From the NCBI RefSeq assembly GCF_000334915.1, contig NZ_AMSF01000015.1, forward strand, positions 1 through 64,000: 64,000 bases of DNA, written 5' to 3'. The translations under genes were made by a program, and so were the position numbers. Origin of the DNA: Dyella ginsengisoli LA-4. GTDB lineage: Bacteria > Pseudomonadota > Gammaproteobacteria > Xanthomonadales > Rhodanobacteraceae. How positions within the stretch are numbered: the first letter of the stretch is position 1; each line of letters begins with the position of its first letter. The notes beneath the pieces were generated by a model, which was given only the letters and a program-made list of their open reading frames with translations, was not told the DNA's origin and ran no database searches. Shown here one piece after another: positions 16,938 to 25,780 of the stretch.

Positions 16938-17921
16938 CTAGGCCGACGTGTCGCAGCGGAAGCGCTCGGTGAAAATGCCGTGCTTCTGCAGCAGCTTGCC
17001 CAGTTGCCGGCGTTCGGTGCCGGACAGGCGGGCGGCGGCGGTCACGTTGCCGTGGGTGCGCTCCATCAGCCGCACCAGATAGCCCAGCTCGAACGCCCGG
17101 ATCGCGTGACGCTTGGCCTCGGCGAAGCTCTCGTCCTTGTGCGGCATGCGCGCCGCTTCACTCGCCCCCGCCGGCTCGGCGATGAGACGGTCCAGTGCCT
17201 CGTGCGCGATCACCTCGCTCTTGGCGCGCAGGAAGGCACGCAGCACCACGTGCTCGAGCTCGCGCACGTTGCCGGGCCAGTGGTAGCGCTCCAGCGCATC
17301 CAGCGCGTCGACCGACCAGCGCTTCGGCGGCCGGTTCATGCGGTTGGCGGTGGCTTGCAGGAAATGGTTGGCCAGCAGCGGCACGTCGCCCCGACGTTCG
17401 CGCAGCGGCGGCAGCTGCACGTGGAGGACGTTGAGGCGGTAATGCAGGTCGCGGCGGAACTGCCCGGTGGCGACTTTCTCCTCCAGTCGCGCGTTGGTGG
17501 CGGAGATCACCCGGGTGTTGATCACGCGCGACTTGTTGTCGCCGACGCGCCGGCACTCATGCGTCTCCAGGAACCGCAGCAACACCGCCTGCGCCTTGCT
17601 GGAGAGCGTGTCGATCTCGTCCAGGAACAAGGTGCCGTGCTCGGCGCGCTCGACCAGCCCGGTCTGTGCGCAGCGCGCGTCGGTATAGGCTCCGCGCTGG
17701 TGGCCGAACAACTCGTTCTCCACCAGCGTGTCCGGCAGTGCACCACAGTTGACCGCCACGAACGGGCAGTCGGCACCCGCGCCGGCCTGGTGGATCTCCC
17801 GGGCCGCAAGCTCCTTTCCGGTGCCTGTCTCGCCCTCGATGAGCACGTGCATGTCGCACGCCGCGTATTGCCGAAGCAGTTCGCAAGCCTGTGCAAAGGC
17901 TGGCGAATGACCGAGCATCAT
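16938..17921 (-). CDS. Sigma54-activator-type AAA+ regulator without a sensor domain
   Basis: 327 residues from the ATG at 17921, with AAGGAGGGG 7-8 bases upstream. There is no N-terminal receiver or GAF domain: Walker A GETGTGKE is at residues 30-37 and Walker B GTLFLDEI at 96-103. The sigma54-contact loop, normally GAFTGA, reads GAYTDA at 77-82. The C-terminus has a Fis-type helix-turn-helix (HGNVTAAARLSGTERRQLGKLL). Family members activate sigma54 promoters. Convergent position next to the injection-system genes suggests control of that locus. The altered loop might change or weaken sigma54 contact, but related loops with D at this place may occur in the family. Confidence 0.82.
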   Translation of the reverse strand: MMLGHSPAFAQACELLRQYAACDMHVLIEGETGTGKELAAREIHQAGAGADCPFVAVNCGALPDTLVENELFGHQRGAYTDARCAQTGLVERAEHGTLFLDEIDTLSSKAQAVLLRFLETHECRRVGDNKSRVINTRVISATNARLEEKVATGQFRRDLHYRLNVLHVQLPPLRERRGDVPLLANHFLQATANRMNRPPKRWSVDALDALERYHWPGNVRELEHVVLRAFLRAKSEVIAHEALDRLIAEPAGASEAARMPHKDESFAEAKRHAIRAFELGYLVRLMERTHGNVTAAARLSGTERRQLGKLLQKHGIFTERFRCDTSA

Positions 17922-18489
17922 GGCCTTACCCCTCCTTGGTGCATACCAAAAACAGGCAGGTAACAAATGTGCCGAGACACAAGCTGACGCGTCAGACATC
18001 GAACCCGATAGCCCGATGAGTATGCACTGCCACTCATGGACCTTGCCACGGGCACGACGCCCCGCGTGTCCGGCGCCACGGTTCGTTGGCCTCAGCGGGA
18101 GCGGCCGCGATCGACGATCGGCAGCCACCTCCCCTGGACGCCGCCGCACTCTACACCCGCCGCCGCACGCGGAGTTGACGGCTGCGTTGCAACCGCCGGG
18201 TGGACCTCCCGCGGCCACCGTTCCGGCTTGAGCCGCGGAACCGATCCGGCCGGTCCTGTTTCCGCGCGATGCGACCGGTTCGTGCCGGCGATCCACAGCC
18301 TCCCCAGCCCCCGAACGCGACGAGTGTGTCGATGCCCTCACAGGTTGTCTGTAGGCGCGCGCCGACTGTCGGGAAGGAAAGATCCCCCAAGACCGGTCAC
18401 CACCGAACGCTCATCGGCTGGCGCTACCCTTGGCCCCTGTTCCTGCTGGAGTCCCGCCCGATGCCCGCGCCCGCCGGCTCCGTCCACCG
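17922..18489. other. 568-base intergenic region between divergent regulator and xdhC
   Basis: No gene could be supported here. It must hold the regulator's promoter. The perfect 12-base palindrome CTGACGCGTCAG at 17984-17995 and the inverted repeat ATGAGT/ACTCAT at 18016-18037 are candidate operator-like sites. The rest is GC-rich sequence without a recognisable signal. Confidence 0.4.
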
Positions 18490-19584
18490 ATGAATTCGCC
18501 GCACGAACTGGCCCTGCTGATCGACGCCCTGCACGCGCTGCACGGCGAGGCCCATCCGCGCGCCGCGCTGGCCACGCTGACCCGCACACGCGGCTCCACT
18601 TTCCGCCGGCCCGGTACGCACATGCTGGTGTTCGAGGACGGCCGGCTGGTGTGCGAACTGTCCGGCGGCTGCCCGCAGCGCGACATCGAGCTGCGCGCCC
18701 GCGAGGCCATCGCCAGCGGCCAGCCGCGCCTGCTCCACTACAACGCCGACTCCGGGCTGGACGTGCTGATGGAGATGGGCTGCGGCGGCGAGCTGGAGAT
18801 CCTGATCGAGCCGCTGCTGTCTCCCGGCGCCACCGACTTTGCCGCACCGCTGGCGCGCTGCATGGGGTCGCGCGCCTCCGCGCGGCTGGCCACGCTGTTC
18901 GCCGTGGACGGCCAGGCGCTGGAACCGCGCCGCCTGCTCTGCTGCGACGGCGAGGTGTGCTTCGACGGCACCGGCGACGAGGCGTTGCGAGCGGCACTGG
19001 CCGCCGCCTGTACGGACTGGCCCGGACGCGGCGCCGGCACGCGCCGGCTGGCCACGCCGCGCGGCGAGCTGGACGTGCTGGTCGAGGCGATCGATCCGCC
19101 GCATGCGCTATTGGTGGTCGGTTCCAGCGCCGCGGCCCGGGCGCTGCTCCCGGTCTCCGCCGCGCTGGGCTGGCAGACCACACTGGTGGACAGCGACGCG
19201 GAACGGCTGCGTCGCCACGCCCCGCCACCCGGCCTGCGCCACCTGTGCACCACGCCGGAACGGCTCGGCGAAGCGCTGCCGCTGGACCGGCACACCTCGG
19301 TGGTGGTGATGACGCACAACCTCGAGCAGGACATCGCCTGGCTGGCGGCGCTGCGCGACGCGCCGGTCGCCTATGCCGGTGCGCTGGGCTCGCGCGAGCG
19401 GGTCGCCCGCATGCGCGATGCGAAAGCGCTGGCCGGACTGCGCCTGCACGCCCCGGCCGGGCTGGACATCGGCTCGGAGACGCCGGAGGAGATCGCGCTC
19501 GCCGTCGCCGCCGAGATCATGGCCGTGCTCAACGGACGCGGCGGCGGTCCGCTGCGCGACAACGACGGCGCCATCCACGGATGA
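18490..19584 (+). CDS. xdhC: XdhC/CoxI family Mo-enzyme maturation protein
   Basis: 364 residues from ATG 18490. The N-terminal XdhC_CoxI domain shows TRTRGSTFRRPGTHMLV (residues about 33-50) and SGGCPQRDIELRAREAI. The C-terminal Rossmann domain carries LLVVGSSAAARALLPVSAALGW near residues 205-227 and later VAYAGALGSRERVARM. XdhC proteins bind Moco and pass the sulfurated cofactor to xanthine dehydrogenase-family enzymes. No such enzyme is in the window. The stop overlaps the ATG of the mocA-like gene, and the two families are functionally linked in other bacteria. Confidence 0.88.
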   Translation: MNSPHELALLIDALHALHGEAHPRAALATLTRTRGSTFRRPGTHMLVFEDGRLVCELSGGCPQRDIELRAREAIASGQPRLLHYNADSGLDVLMEMGCGGELEILIEPLLSPGATDFAAPLARCMGSRASARLATLFAVDGQALEPRRLLCCDGEVCFDGTGDEALRAALAAACTDWPGRGAGTRRLATPRGELDVLVEAIDPPHALLVVGSSAAARALLPVSAALGWQTTLVDSDAERLRRHAPPPGLRHLCTTPERLGEALPLDRHTSVVVMTHNLEQDIAWLAALRDAPVAYAGALGSRERVARMRDAKALAGLRLHAPAGLDIGSETPEEIALAVAAEIMAVLNGRGGGPLRDNDGAIHG

Positions 19585-20213
19585 ATACCGCCGACGGCAC
19601 GCCGATGATCCTGCTGCTGGCCGCCGGCGAAGGCGCCCGCTTCGGCGGCATCAAGCAACTGGCTCCGCTGGACGGCGAACCGATGGTCCGCCGCAGCGCC
19701 CGTCAGGCGCTGGCCTGCGGCGTGCCGGTGCGGGTGCTGCTCGGCGCCCATGCCGACGCGGTGGCGCCGGTGCTCGCCGACCTGCCGCTCGAGGTGCAGG
19801 TCCATCCGGACTGGTCGCGCGGCATGGGCGATTCGCTGGCCGCCGGCGTGCGCGCGGTGCAGGCGCGGCATCCGCACACCGGCGGCGTGCTGGTGACGCT
19901 GGCCGACCAACCCCGGATCGGCCCGCGGCTGCTGCCTGCGCTGCTGCAGGCCCACGCGCGGACGCCCGACCGGATCATCGCCACCGCCCTCGACGGCCGC
20001 GCCGGACCGCCCGCCCTGTTCCCCCGCGACGACTTCGCCGCGCTCGCCGCGCTCACCGGGGCGCACGGTGCCCGCGCGCTGCTGCAGCGCGAGGCCGCAC
20101 GCGTGACCCTGCTCGATCCGCGCGACCACGACGCCGACCTGCTCGATATCGATACCCCGGCCGACCTGGCCCGAGCCACCTGCCCTCCCGCCGGCACGAC
20201 GGACCGCCCGTGA
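19581..20213 (+). CDS. mocA: MocA-like molybdopterin nucleotidyltransferase
   Basis: 210 residues, overlapping the xdhC stop by four bases. The start LLLAAGEGARFGGIKQLAPLDGEP is the NTP-transferase signature of MobA/MocA proteins, and LADQPRIG and a late DIDTPADL are as expected. MocA makes the cytosine dinucleotide form of the cofactor used by xanthine dehydrogenase-type enzymes. Pairing with XdhC favours MocA over MobA, which occurs separately at 51170-51760. Confidence 0.82.
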   Translation: MNTADGTPMILLLAAGEGARFGGIKQLAPLDGEPMVRRSARQALACGVPVRVLLGAHADAVAPVLADLPLEVQVHPDWSRGMGDSLAAGVRAVQARHPHTGGVLVTLADQPRIGPRLLPALLQAHARTPDRIIATALDGRAGPPALFPRDDFAALAALTGAHGARALLQREAARVTLLDPRDHDADLLDIDTPADLARATCPPAGTTDRP

Positions 20214-21442
20214 ACGCCGAACCGACGCCGCTGGCTGCCCGCCAATGGTTGAACCGCACCGTCGCCGGCGCCGGCCTCACCAGTGCGCTGGGCGACTTCT
20301 GCTACGAGACGACCACGGTGATCCTGCCCGGCTTTCTCGCCGTGCTCGGCGTCCCGGCCGCCGCGCTCGGGCTGATCGAGGGCGCGGCCGATGCGCTGGC
20401 CAGCTTCACCAAGATGGTGGCGGGCCACCTCGCCGACCGGCTCGGCCACCGCAAGGCGCTGGTGGTCGCCGGCTACGCGCTGACGCCGGTCGGCCAGGCG
20501 CTGATCGCACTGGCGGCCGGCTGGCCGCTGCTGCTCGCCGGCCGGCTGGTGTCCTGGTTCGGCAAGGGACTGCGCGGGCCGCTGCGCGACGCCATCGTGG
20601 TTCAGGCCGTGAGTGAGACCACCCGCGGCCGCGCCTTCGGCTTCCATCGGGCTGCCGACACGCTGGGCGCAGTGGCCGGGCCGCTGCTCGGCGTGGCGCT
20701 GCTGGGCTGGGCCCGCGGACTGGAAGGGGCGGACGCGGCCTGGCCGTTCCGGCTGGTGCTGTGGCTGTCGCTGGTGCCGGGCGTGCTGGCGGTGCTGGCG
20801 TTCCTGCTGCTGGTACGCGATCCGGGCGAATCGCCCAATCCCGGGCTGCGCCTGATGCGCTCGCTGCGCGAGCTGCCGGCCCGCTTCAAGCGCTACCTCG
20901 CCGCGGTCGGCCTGTTCGGCGTCGGCGACTTCTCGCACAGCCTGCTGATCCTCGCTGCGACCACCCTGCTGGCGCCGTCGCTCGGCCTGGTGCAGGCCGC
21001 GCAGGTGGCCGGCCTGCTCTACGTGGGGCGCAACGTGGTGCAGGTGCTGGCCTCGTTCCCGATCGGCGCGCTCGCCGACCACATCGGCCACCGGCCGGTG
21101 CTGGTCGCCGGCTATGCGCTCGGGGCACTGACCGGCGGGCTGATGGCGCTGGCGATGCTCCGGCAGGTACACAGCGTGGCGCCGCTCGCCGGGGTGTTCG
21201 TGGTGGCCGGGCTCTACACCGCCGTGCAGGAGGCGCTGGAATCGACCGTCACCGCCGCGATGGTGCCGGCCGACCGGCTGTCGACCAGCTACGGCGCGCT
21301 GGGCACGGTGAACGGCGCGGCCAAGTTCGTCTCCAGCGCCGCCGTGGGGCTGGCCTGGAGCCTGCATTCGCCCGCCGCCGGTTTTGCGCTCGCCGCCGGC
21401 CTGATGCTGGCCGGCACGCTGGCGATGCTGCGCGCGCGCTGA
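20210..21442 (+). CDS. Major facilitator superfamily transporter
   Basis: 410 residues. A GTG start at 20210 overlaps the upstream stop. About twelve hydrophobic segments are visible, with the MFS loop motif GHLADRLGHRK near residue 70-80 and a second GALADHIGHRP in the C-terminal half. The substrate cannot be told from sequence. Translational coupling to xdhC and mocA hints at a link with purine, molybdate or related metabolism, but this is inference only. Confidence 0.8.
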   Translation: MNAEPTPLAARQWLNRTVAGAGLTSALGDFCYETTTVILPGFLAVLGVPAAALGLIEGAADALASFTKMVAGHLADRLGHRKALVVAGYALTPVGQALIALAAGWPLLLAGRLVSWFGKGLRGPLRDAIVVQAVSETTRGRAFGFHRAADTLGAVAGPLLGVALLGWARGLEGADAAWPFRLVLWLSLVPGVLAVLAFLLLVRDPGESPNPGLRLMRSLRELPARFKRYLAAVGLFGVGDFSHSLLILAATTLLAPSLGLVQAAQVAGLLYVGRNVVQVLASFPIGALADHIGHRPVLVAGYALGALTGGLMALAMLRQVHSVAPLAGVFVVAGLYTAVQEALESTVTAAMVPADRLSTSYGALGTVNGAAKFVSSAAVGLAWSLHSPAAGFALAAGLMLAGTLAMLRAR

Positions 21443-21471
21443 GCCGGGACGGTTGTCCGGCGGACGGAATC

Positions 21472-21499
21472 ATCGTTATATACCCAGGTTAATAACGAA
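21472..21499 (+). promoter_or_regulatory. ModE operator upstream of modA
   Basis: ATCGTTATATA at 21472-21482, a six-base spacer, then TTAATAACGAA at 21489-21499. The left half matches the known ModE box half-site ATCGNTATATA exactly, and the right half matches its reverse complement at 8 of 11 positions. It lies 12 bases before the modA start. ModE-molybdate normally represses modABC from such a site, and a modE gene is present at 23638-24426. Confidence 0.9.
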
Positions 21500-21511
21500 C
21501 CGGACCCATCC

Positions 21512-22270
21512 ATGCCCGCCTCGTGGCCCCAGCGCCTCGGCGCCCTGCTCCTCGCGTTCGCCGCCTGCGGCACGGCCCGTGCGGACGATCTGGTGGTGTC
21601 GGCCGCCTCCAGCCTGACCAATGCCTTCCAGGCCGTCGCCAAGGGCTACGAGGCCGCACATCCGGGCACGCATGTGGTGCTGAATTTCGCCTCCTCCGAC
21701 ACCCTGCTGCGGCAGATCCTCAACGGTGCGCCGGCCGACGTGTACGCCTCGGCCGACCCGGTGGCGATGGACCGTGCGCAGTCGCAGGGCGCCATCGTGC
21801 CGGGCACCCGGGTCGACTTCGCCGGCAACCAGCTGGTGGTGATCGTTCCGGCCGGCACCCGCACCCACCTGGCCGTACTGGCCGATCTGGCCGGGCCGGA
21901 GTTCGGGCGCATCGCCTGGGGCAACCCGGCATCGGTGCCGGTGGGACGCTACACGCAGCGCGTCCTGCGCGATGCCGGGCTGGCCGGGCAATTGGCGCCG
22001 CGCGCCGTGCTGGCGCAGAACGTGCGGCAGTGCCTGGACTATGTCGTGCGCGACGAGGTCGATGCAGGCTTCGTCTACGCCACCGACGCCGCCATTGCCG
22101 GCAGCAAGGTGAAGGTGGCCCTGCGCCTGCCCACGCCGACGCCGATCACCTACCCCATTGCGGTGGTCGCGCATTCGCCCCATGCGGCCCAGGCGCAGTC
22201 CTTCATCGACTACGTGCGCTCGGCGGCCGGCCAGCAGGTGATGGCCCGCTTCGGCTTCCTGGCGCCCTGA
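21512..22270 (+). CDS. modA: Molybdate ABC transporter, periplasmic binding protein
   Basis: 252 residues with a signal peptide (hydrophobic residues about 8-22, ending near ARADD). Mature part starts DLVVSAASSLTNAFQAVAKGYE, the ModA ligand loop with adjacent serines that bind molybdate or tungstate; ASADPVAMDRA, LADLAGPEFGRIAWGNP and YVRSAAGQQVMARFGF are other family landmarks. First gene of modABC; controlled by the ModE box immediately upstream. Confidence 0.93.
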   Translation: MPASWPQRLGALLLAFAACGTARADDLVVSAASSLTNAFQAVAKGYEAAHPGTHVVLNFASSDTLLRQILNGAPADVYASADPVAMDRAQSQGAIVPGTRVDFAGNQLVVIVPAGTRTHLAVLADLAGPEFGRIAWGNPASVPVGRYTQRVLRDAGLAGQLAPRAVLAQNVRQCLDYVVRDEVDAGFVYATDAAIAGSKVKVALRLPTPTPITYPIAVVAHSPHAAQAQSFIDYVRSAAGQQVMARFGFLAP

Positions 22271-22274
22271 CGCC

Positions 22275-22952
22275 GTGCGTCCGGAGATCTGGCAGCCGCT
22301 GCTGCTGTCGCTGAAGGTCGCGCTGTGGGCGACCGGCATCAACCTCGTGCTCGGCGTGGCGGTGGCCTACGGCTTGTCGCGCTGGCGCTCGCGCCTCAAC
22401 GCCACCGTCGACGCCCTGCTCACCCTGCCGCTGGTGCTGCCGCCGACGGTGCTGGGCTATTACCTGCTGGTGCTGCTGGGTCGGCGCGGCCTGATCGGCG
22501 GCTGGCTCGACGACCTGGGCCTCAACCCCGTGTTCACCTGGCAGGGCGCGGTGATCGCCGCCACGCTGGCCGCGTTCCCGCTGGTGCAGAAGGCCGCGCG
22601 GGCTGCATTCGAGGGCGTGGACGTGCAGCTGGAGGACGCGGCGAAAGTGCTGGGCCTGAAGCCGCTGGCGGTGTTCGTGCGGGTGTCGCTGCCGCTGGCC
22701 ATGCGCGGCATCGTGGCCGGCGCGCTGCTCGCCTTCGCCCGGGCGCTGGGCGAGTTCGGCGCCACGCTGATGATCGCCGGCAACCTGCCCGGCCGCACCC
22801 AGACCCTGTCGGTGGCGATCTATTCGGCGATCGAGGCCGGCGACGACGCCGGCGCCAACCTGCTGGTGCTGGTCGCCTCGGCCACCTGCGTGGCGGCGCT
22901 GCTGCTCGCCAGCCGGCTGACCCGCGAGCGCACGCCGCGGAGGGCCGCCTGA
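22275..22952 (+). CDS. modB: Molybdate ABC transporter permease
   Basis: 225 residues; GTG start at 22275, four bases after the modA stop. Five or six hydrophobic segments; LPLVLPPTVLGYYLLVLLGRRG early and the inner-membrane permease loop EDAAKVLGLKPLAVFVRVSLP (EAA motif) at about residue 115-140; ARALGEFGATLMIAGNLPGRTQTL is typical of ModB. Its stop overlaps the ATG of modC by one base. Confidence 0.93.
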   Translation: MRPEIWQPLLLSLKVALWATGINLVLGVAVAYGLSRWRSRLNATVDALLTLPLVLPPTVLGYYLLVLLGRRGLIGGWLDDLGLNPVFTWQGAVIAATLAAFPLVQKAARAAFEGVDVQLEDAAKVLGLKPLAVFVRVSLPLAMRGIVAGALLAFARALGEFGATLMIAGNLPGRTQTLSVAIYSAIEAGDDAGANLLVLVASATCVAALLLASRLTRERTPRRAA

Positions 22953-23632
22953 TGCGCCTGGACATCGCCATCCAGCGCCGGCTGGACGATCCGCAGCGCC
23001 CGTTCGCGCTGGACGTGGCGTTCCGTTCGGACGCCGGCCGGCTGGTGCTGTTCGGCCCGTCCGGCGCCGGCAAGAGCCTCACCCTGCGCGCCATCGCCGG
23101 CCTGCTGCGACCGGATCGCGGTCACGTCACCGTGGCCGGCCGCACCCTGTTCGACGATTTCCGCGGGGTCGATGTGCCGGCACGCGATCGCCAGGTCGGC
23201 TACGTGTTCCAGGACTACGCCCTGTTCCCCCACCTGACAGTGGCGCAGAACGTGGCGTTCGGGCTGCGCACAGGCCTGCGCAACCCGTCGCGGCGGCGCG
23301 TGCCCGAAGCCGCCCGGCAGTGGCTGGAAGCTTTCGAGATCCACGACCTGGCCAGCCGCTATCCCTCGCAGCTTTCCGGCGGCCAGCGCCAGCGTGTGGC
23401 GCTGGCGCGCGCCCTGGCGCCGGAGCCGCGGCTGCTGTTGCTCGACGAGCCATTTGCCGCACTGGACACCGCCCTGCGCGGCCGCCTGCGCGACAACCTC
23501 GTCGCGCTGCAGGAGCGGCTGGGGCTGCAGATGCTGATGATCACCCACGACCCGGCCGACGTCGAAGCGGTGGCGCAGCAGGTGCTGGAACTCCGCGACG
23601 GACGCATCCATCCCGACCCGCGATCGGTCTGA
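22952..23632 (+). CDS. modC: Molybdate ABC transporter ATPase, short form
   Basis: 226 residues. Walker A GPSGAGKSLT, Q-loop VFQDYALFPHLTV, signature LSGGQRQRVALARAL, Walker B LLLLDEPFAAL and switch His in MITHDP are all present. The usual ModC is about 350 residues with a C-terminal Mop/TOBE domain; here the chain stops soon after the ATPase domain. Sensing may thus rest on ModE alone, which keeps a tandem Mop-like C-terminus. Convergent with modE, five bases apart. Confidence 0.92.
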   Translation: MRLDIAIQRRLDDPQRPFALDVAFRSDAGRLVLFGPSGAGKSLTLRAIAGLLRPDRGHVTVAGRTLFDDFRGVDVPARDRQVGYVFQDYALFPHLTVAQNVAFGLRTGLRNPSRRRVPEAARQWLEAFEIHDLASRYPSQLSGGQRQRVALARALAPEPRLLLLDEPFAALDTALRGRLRDNLVALQERLGLQMLMITHDPADVEAVAQQVLELRDGRIHPDPRSV

Positions 23633-23637
23633 GCGGC

Positions 23638-24426
23638 TCAGCCGGTGGTGCCCAGCAGCACGCTGGATGCATCGATCACCGCGCACACCGGCCGTCCCTC
23701 GGCCAGCTGCAGCGCGTCGATCCGATCCCCCGGTATCACCGCAACCAGCACGCCGCCGCCGTCCAGCTCGATCCGCACCTCGGCATCCGCCGCATCGCGG
23801 TGGATCGCCGCCACGGTGCCGGCCAGCCGGTTGCCGTCCCTGCCGCCGTCGTCGGCCTGCGCCAGGGTCACCGCCGAGGCCTTGATCAGGGCGATCGCCT
23901 CGACGCCCACGGCCAGCGCCAGTTCTTCCGTGCTCGGGCGGGTGATGGTCACCCGCAGCGTCTGCCCGCCGGGCAGCCGCAGCCCGATCAGGTCATTGAC
24001 GTCGCCGGGTTCGAGGGCGACGACGGTGCCGGCCAGCTGATTGCGTGCGCTGGTGCGCAGGGCGAAGCGGCGCATCAGCCGGAGATCCCGCGCCGAGGCA
24101 TCGTCCAGGGCGCCGAGCCGGGCCACGTAGCGCGCGTGCTCGGCAGCCACGGCGCGGAACACCTCCACCAGTCGCCGGCCGCGCGGCGTGAGCGTGGTAC
24201 CGCCGCCGCGCCGACCGCCGGCGGCGCGCACCACCAGCGGCTCGTCGGCAAGGTTGTTCATCGCGTCGATGGCATCCCACGCGCCCTTGTAGCTCATGCC
24301 CACCGCACGGGCGGCCGCACTGATGCTGCCGGTCTCGCCGATCGCCGCCAGCAGCTCGATGCGGTCCTGCCCGGCGACCTGTCGGTCGCCCGCATGCAAC
24401 GACAGCATGCCCTTCAGTTCGAACAT
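23638..24426 (-). CDS. modE: Molybdate-responsive regulator ModE
   Basis: 262 residues. N-terminal winged helix includes ELLAAIGETGSISAAARAVGMSYKGAWDAIDAMNN and GGRRGGGTTLTPRGRRLVEVFR, the ModE DNA-binding signature. The C-terminal half has two Mop/TOBE modules beginning TSARNQLAGTVVALEPG and GNRLAGTVAAIHRD. ModE dimers bind molybdate and the operator found at 21472-21499. It faces modABC rather than lying upstream of it as in some genomes. Confidence 0.95.
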   Translation of the reverse strand: MFELKGMLSLHAGDRQVAGQDRIELLAAIGETGSISAAARAVGMSYKGAWDAIDAMNNLADEPLVVRAAGGRRGGGTTLTPRGRRLVEVFRAVAAEHARYVARLGALDDASARDLRLMRRFALRTSARNQLAGTVVALEPGDVNDLIGLRLPGGQTLRVTITRPSTEELALAVGVEAIALIKASAVTLAQADDGGRDGNRLAGTVAAIHRDAADAEVRIELDGGGVLVAVIPGDRIDALQLAEGRPVCAVIDASSVLLGTTG

Positions 24427-24527
24427 CGCCTGCCGATTCCCTGATTCCCGTCTGCGTCGCGGCCGAGTCTAGCCCCGCGGCGCATCCGTGCCACCACTGT
24501 CATACGCTGCATCGCAGGAGTCGTTCC

Positions 24528-25718
24528 ATGAACAAGTCGGCGCTCGCCGTCGCCCTGGCCCTCGCCCTCGCCGCCCCGCTCTCCCGGGCCGCCGACCAGC
24601 CGAAGTACGACTTCCGCGACCACTTGCCCACGCATCTGGTGCTGGCCGACGGCACCGATCTCGGCGTCGCCTTCAAGTACCAGTACGACGTGGATCGCTT
24701 TTCCCGCGACAACGGTCGGCTGGCCGACGCGCAGACCAATCGCCGCAAGGAGCTCGGCGCCTACGTGCGCAGGAAGGGCGTGTACGACGCCATCGCGGTG
24801 TTCGACTTCCAGTCCAGGAACTGGCTCGACGTCTACGCGCGGGTGCAGAGCAAAGCCCTGTTCGGCCGCGATGTCGGCGCTCTGCGCGCCGGTTACAGCA
24901 AGACGCCGGTGGGCCTGGAAGGCAACACCGGCACCGGCGCCACCACCTTCCTGGAAACCGCGCTGCCGACCCAGGCGATCTATGCCGGGCGTCGCATCGG
25001 CCTGGACTGGGCGCTCGCCCGCAAGCACTGGCTGCTGAATGCCGGCTACTACTGGGCCGGCGACCTGCAGGGCGGCTCCGACGGCCGCATGACCGCGCTG
25101 CGCGCCGCCTGGACGCCGCGCAACGCGCCGGGCGACGTGCTGCACCTGGGCATATCCGCCTCGCGCGAAGATCCCCACGGCAGCACTGATGGCCGCGACA
25201 TCTACACGCCGCCGGGCGCACGCCTGCGCGCGAAACCGGAAGCGGGCCTCACCACCGTGCGCCTGGTCGACTCCGGCACGCTGTCGCGGGTCGACCACAT
25301 CGATCGCACCGGCCTGGAAGCGCTGTGGATCGGCGGGCCGTGGTCGCTGCAGGGCGAATACCTCGACGCCCGCGTGCGGCTCGACGACGGCCGGCCGACC
25401 TACCGTGGCCGCGGCTGGTACGCGTTCGGCAGCTGGGTGCTCACCGGCGAGTCGCGCAGCTACAAGGGCGGCACCGCCGGCGACGTGAAGCCCAAGGGCC
25501 CGTACGGCGCGGTGGAGCTGGCGCTGCGCTACAGCGAGCTGAACCTGGACGACGCGCCGGTGCTGGGCGGCGCGGAGCACAACTGGACGCTCGGCGCGAA
25601 CTGGTACATCAACCGGTACCTGAAGCTGCAGGGCAACTATGTGCATGCGCACAGCGACCGCCGCGGACTGGTGGTGGATCCGGACATCGTCGAGGTGCGG
25701 GCGCAGATCGCCTTCTGA
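24528..25718 (+). CDS. Phosphate-selective porin O/P-type outer-membrane protein
   Basis: 396 residues with a clean signal peptide (to about ...SRAADQ). The rest alternates in beta-strand fashion, with many Tyr/Trp/Gly, and ends in IAF, the aromatic C-terminal residue typical of outer-membrane barrels. Segments such as LRAGYSKTPVGLEGNTGTG and LGANWYINRYLKLQGNYVHAHSDRR fit the OprO/OprP family of anion-selective porins. Next to the molybdate transport genes it could help oxyanions cross the outer membrane; that role is inference. Confidence 0.8.
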   Translation: MNKSALAVALALALAAPLSRAADQPKYDFRDHLPTHLVLADGTDLGVAFKYQYDVDRFSRDNGRLADAQTNRRKELGAYVRRKGVYDAIAVFDFQSRNWLDVYARVQSKALFGRDVGALRAGYSKTPVGLEGNTGTGATTFLETALPTQAIYAGRRIGLDWALARKHWLLNAGYYWAGDLQGGSDGRMTALRAAWTPRNAPGDVLHLGISASREDPHGSTDGRDIYTPPGARLRAKPEAGLTTVRLVDSGTLSRVDHIDRTGLEALWIGGPWSLQGEYLDARVRLDDGRPTYRGRGWYAFGSWVLTGESRSYKGGTAGDVKPKGPYGAVELALRYSELNLDDAPVLGGAEHNWTLGANWYINRYLKLQGNYVHAHSDRRGLVVDPDIVEVRAQIAF

Positions 25719-25749
25719 GCAAAGATGTCGCGCGTGGGCCTGAATACGC

Positions 25750-25780
25750 TGGATCCCGGCCTTCGCCGGGATGACGATGA
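25750..25780 (+). repeat. REP-like palindrome, family A copy 1
   Basis: CCCGGC-CTTC-GCCGGG at 25755-25770, a six-pair stem with a four-base loop, followed by ATGACGA. Same design as the copies at 34014-34033, 40571-40590 and 50376-50460: GGAT, a GC-rich stem, a TTCG-containing loop and ATGACGA. Sits just after the porin gene and could also act in transcript ends. Confidence 0.8.

Noticed and set aside
17984-17995. Perfect 12-base palindrome CTGACGCGTCAG as an operator
   Set aside because: Such palindromes are expected by chance in GC-rich DNA and there is no second copy; mentioned only within the gap entry.
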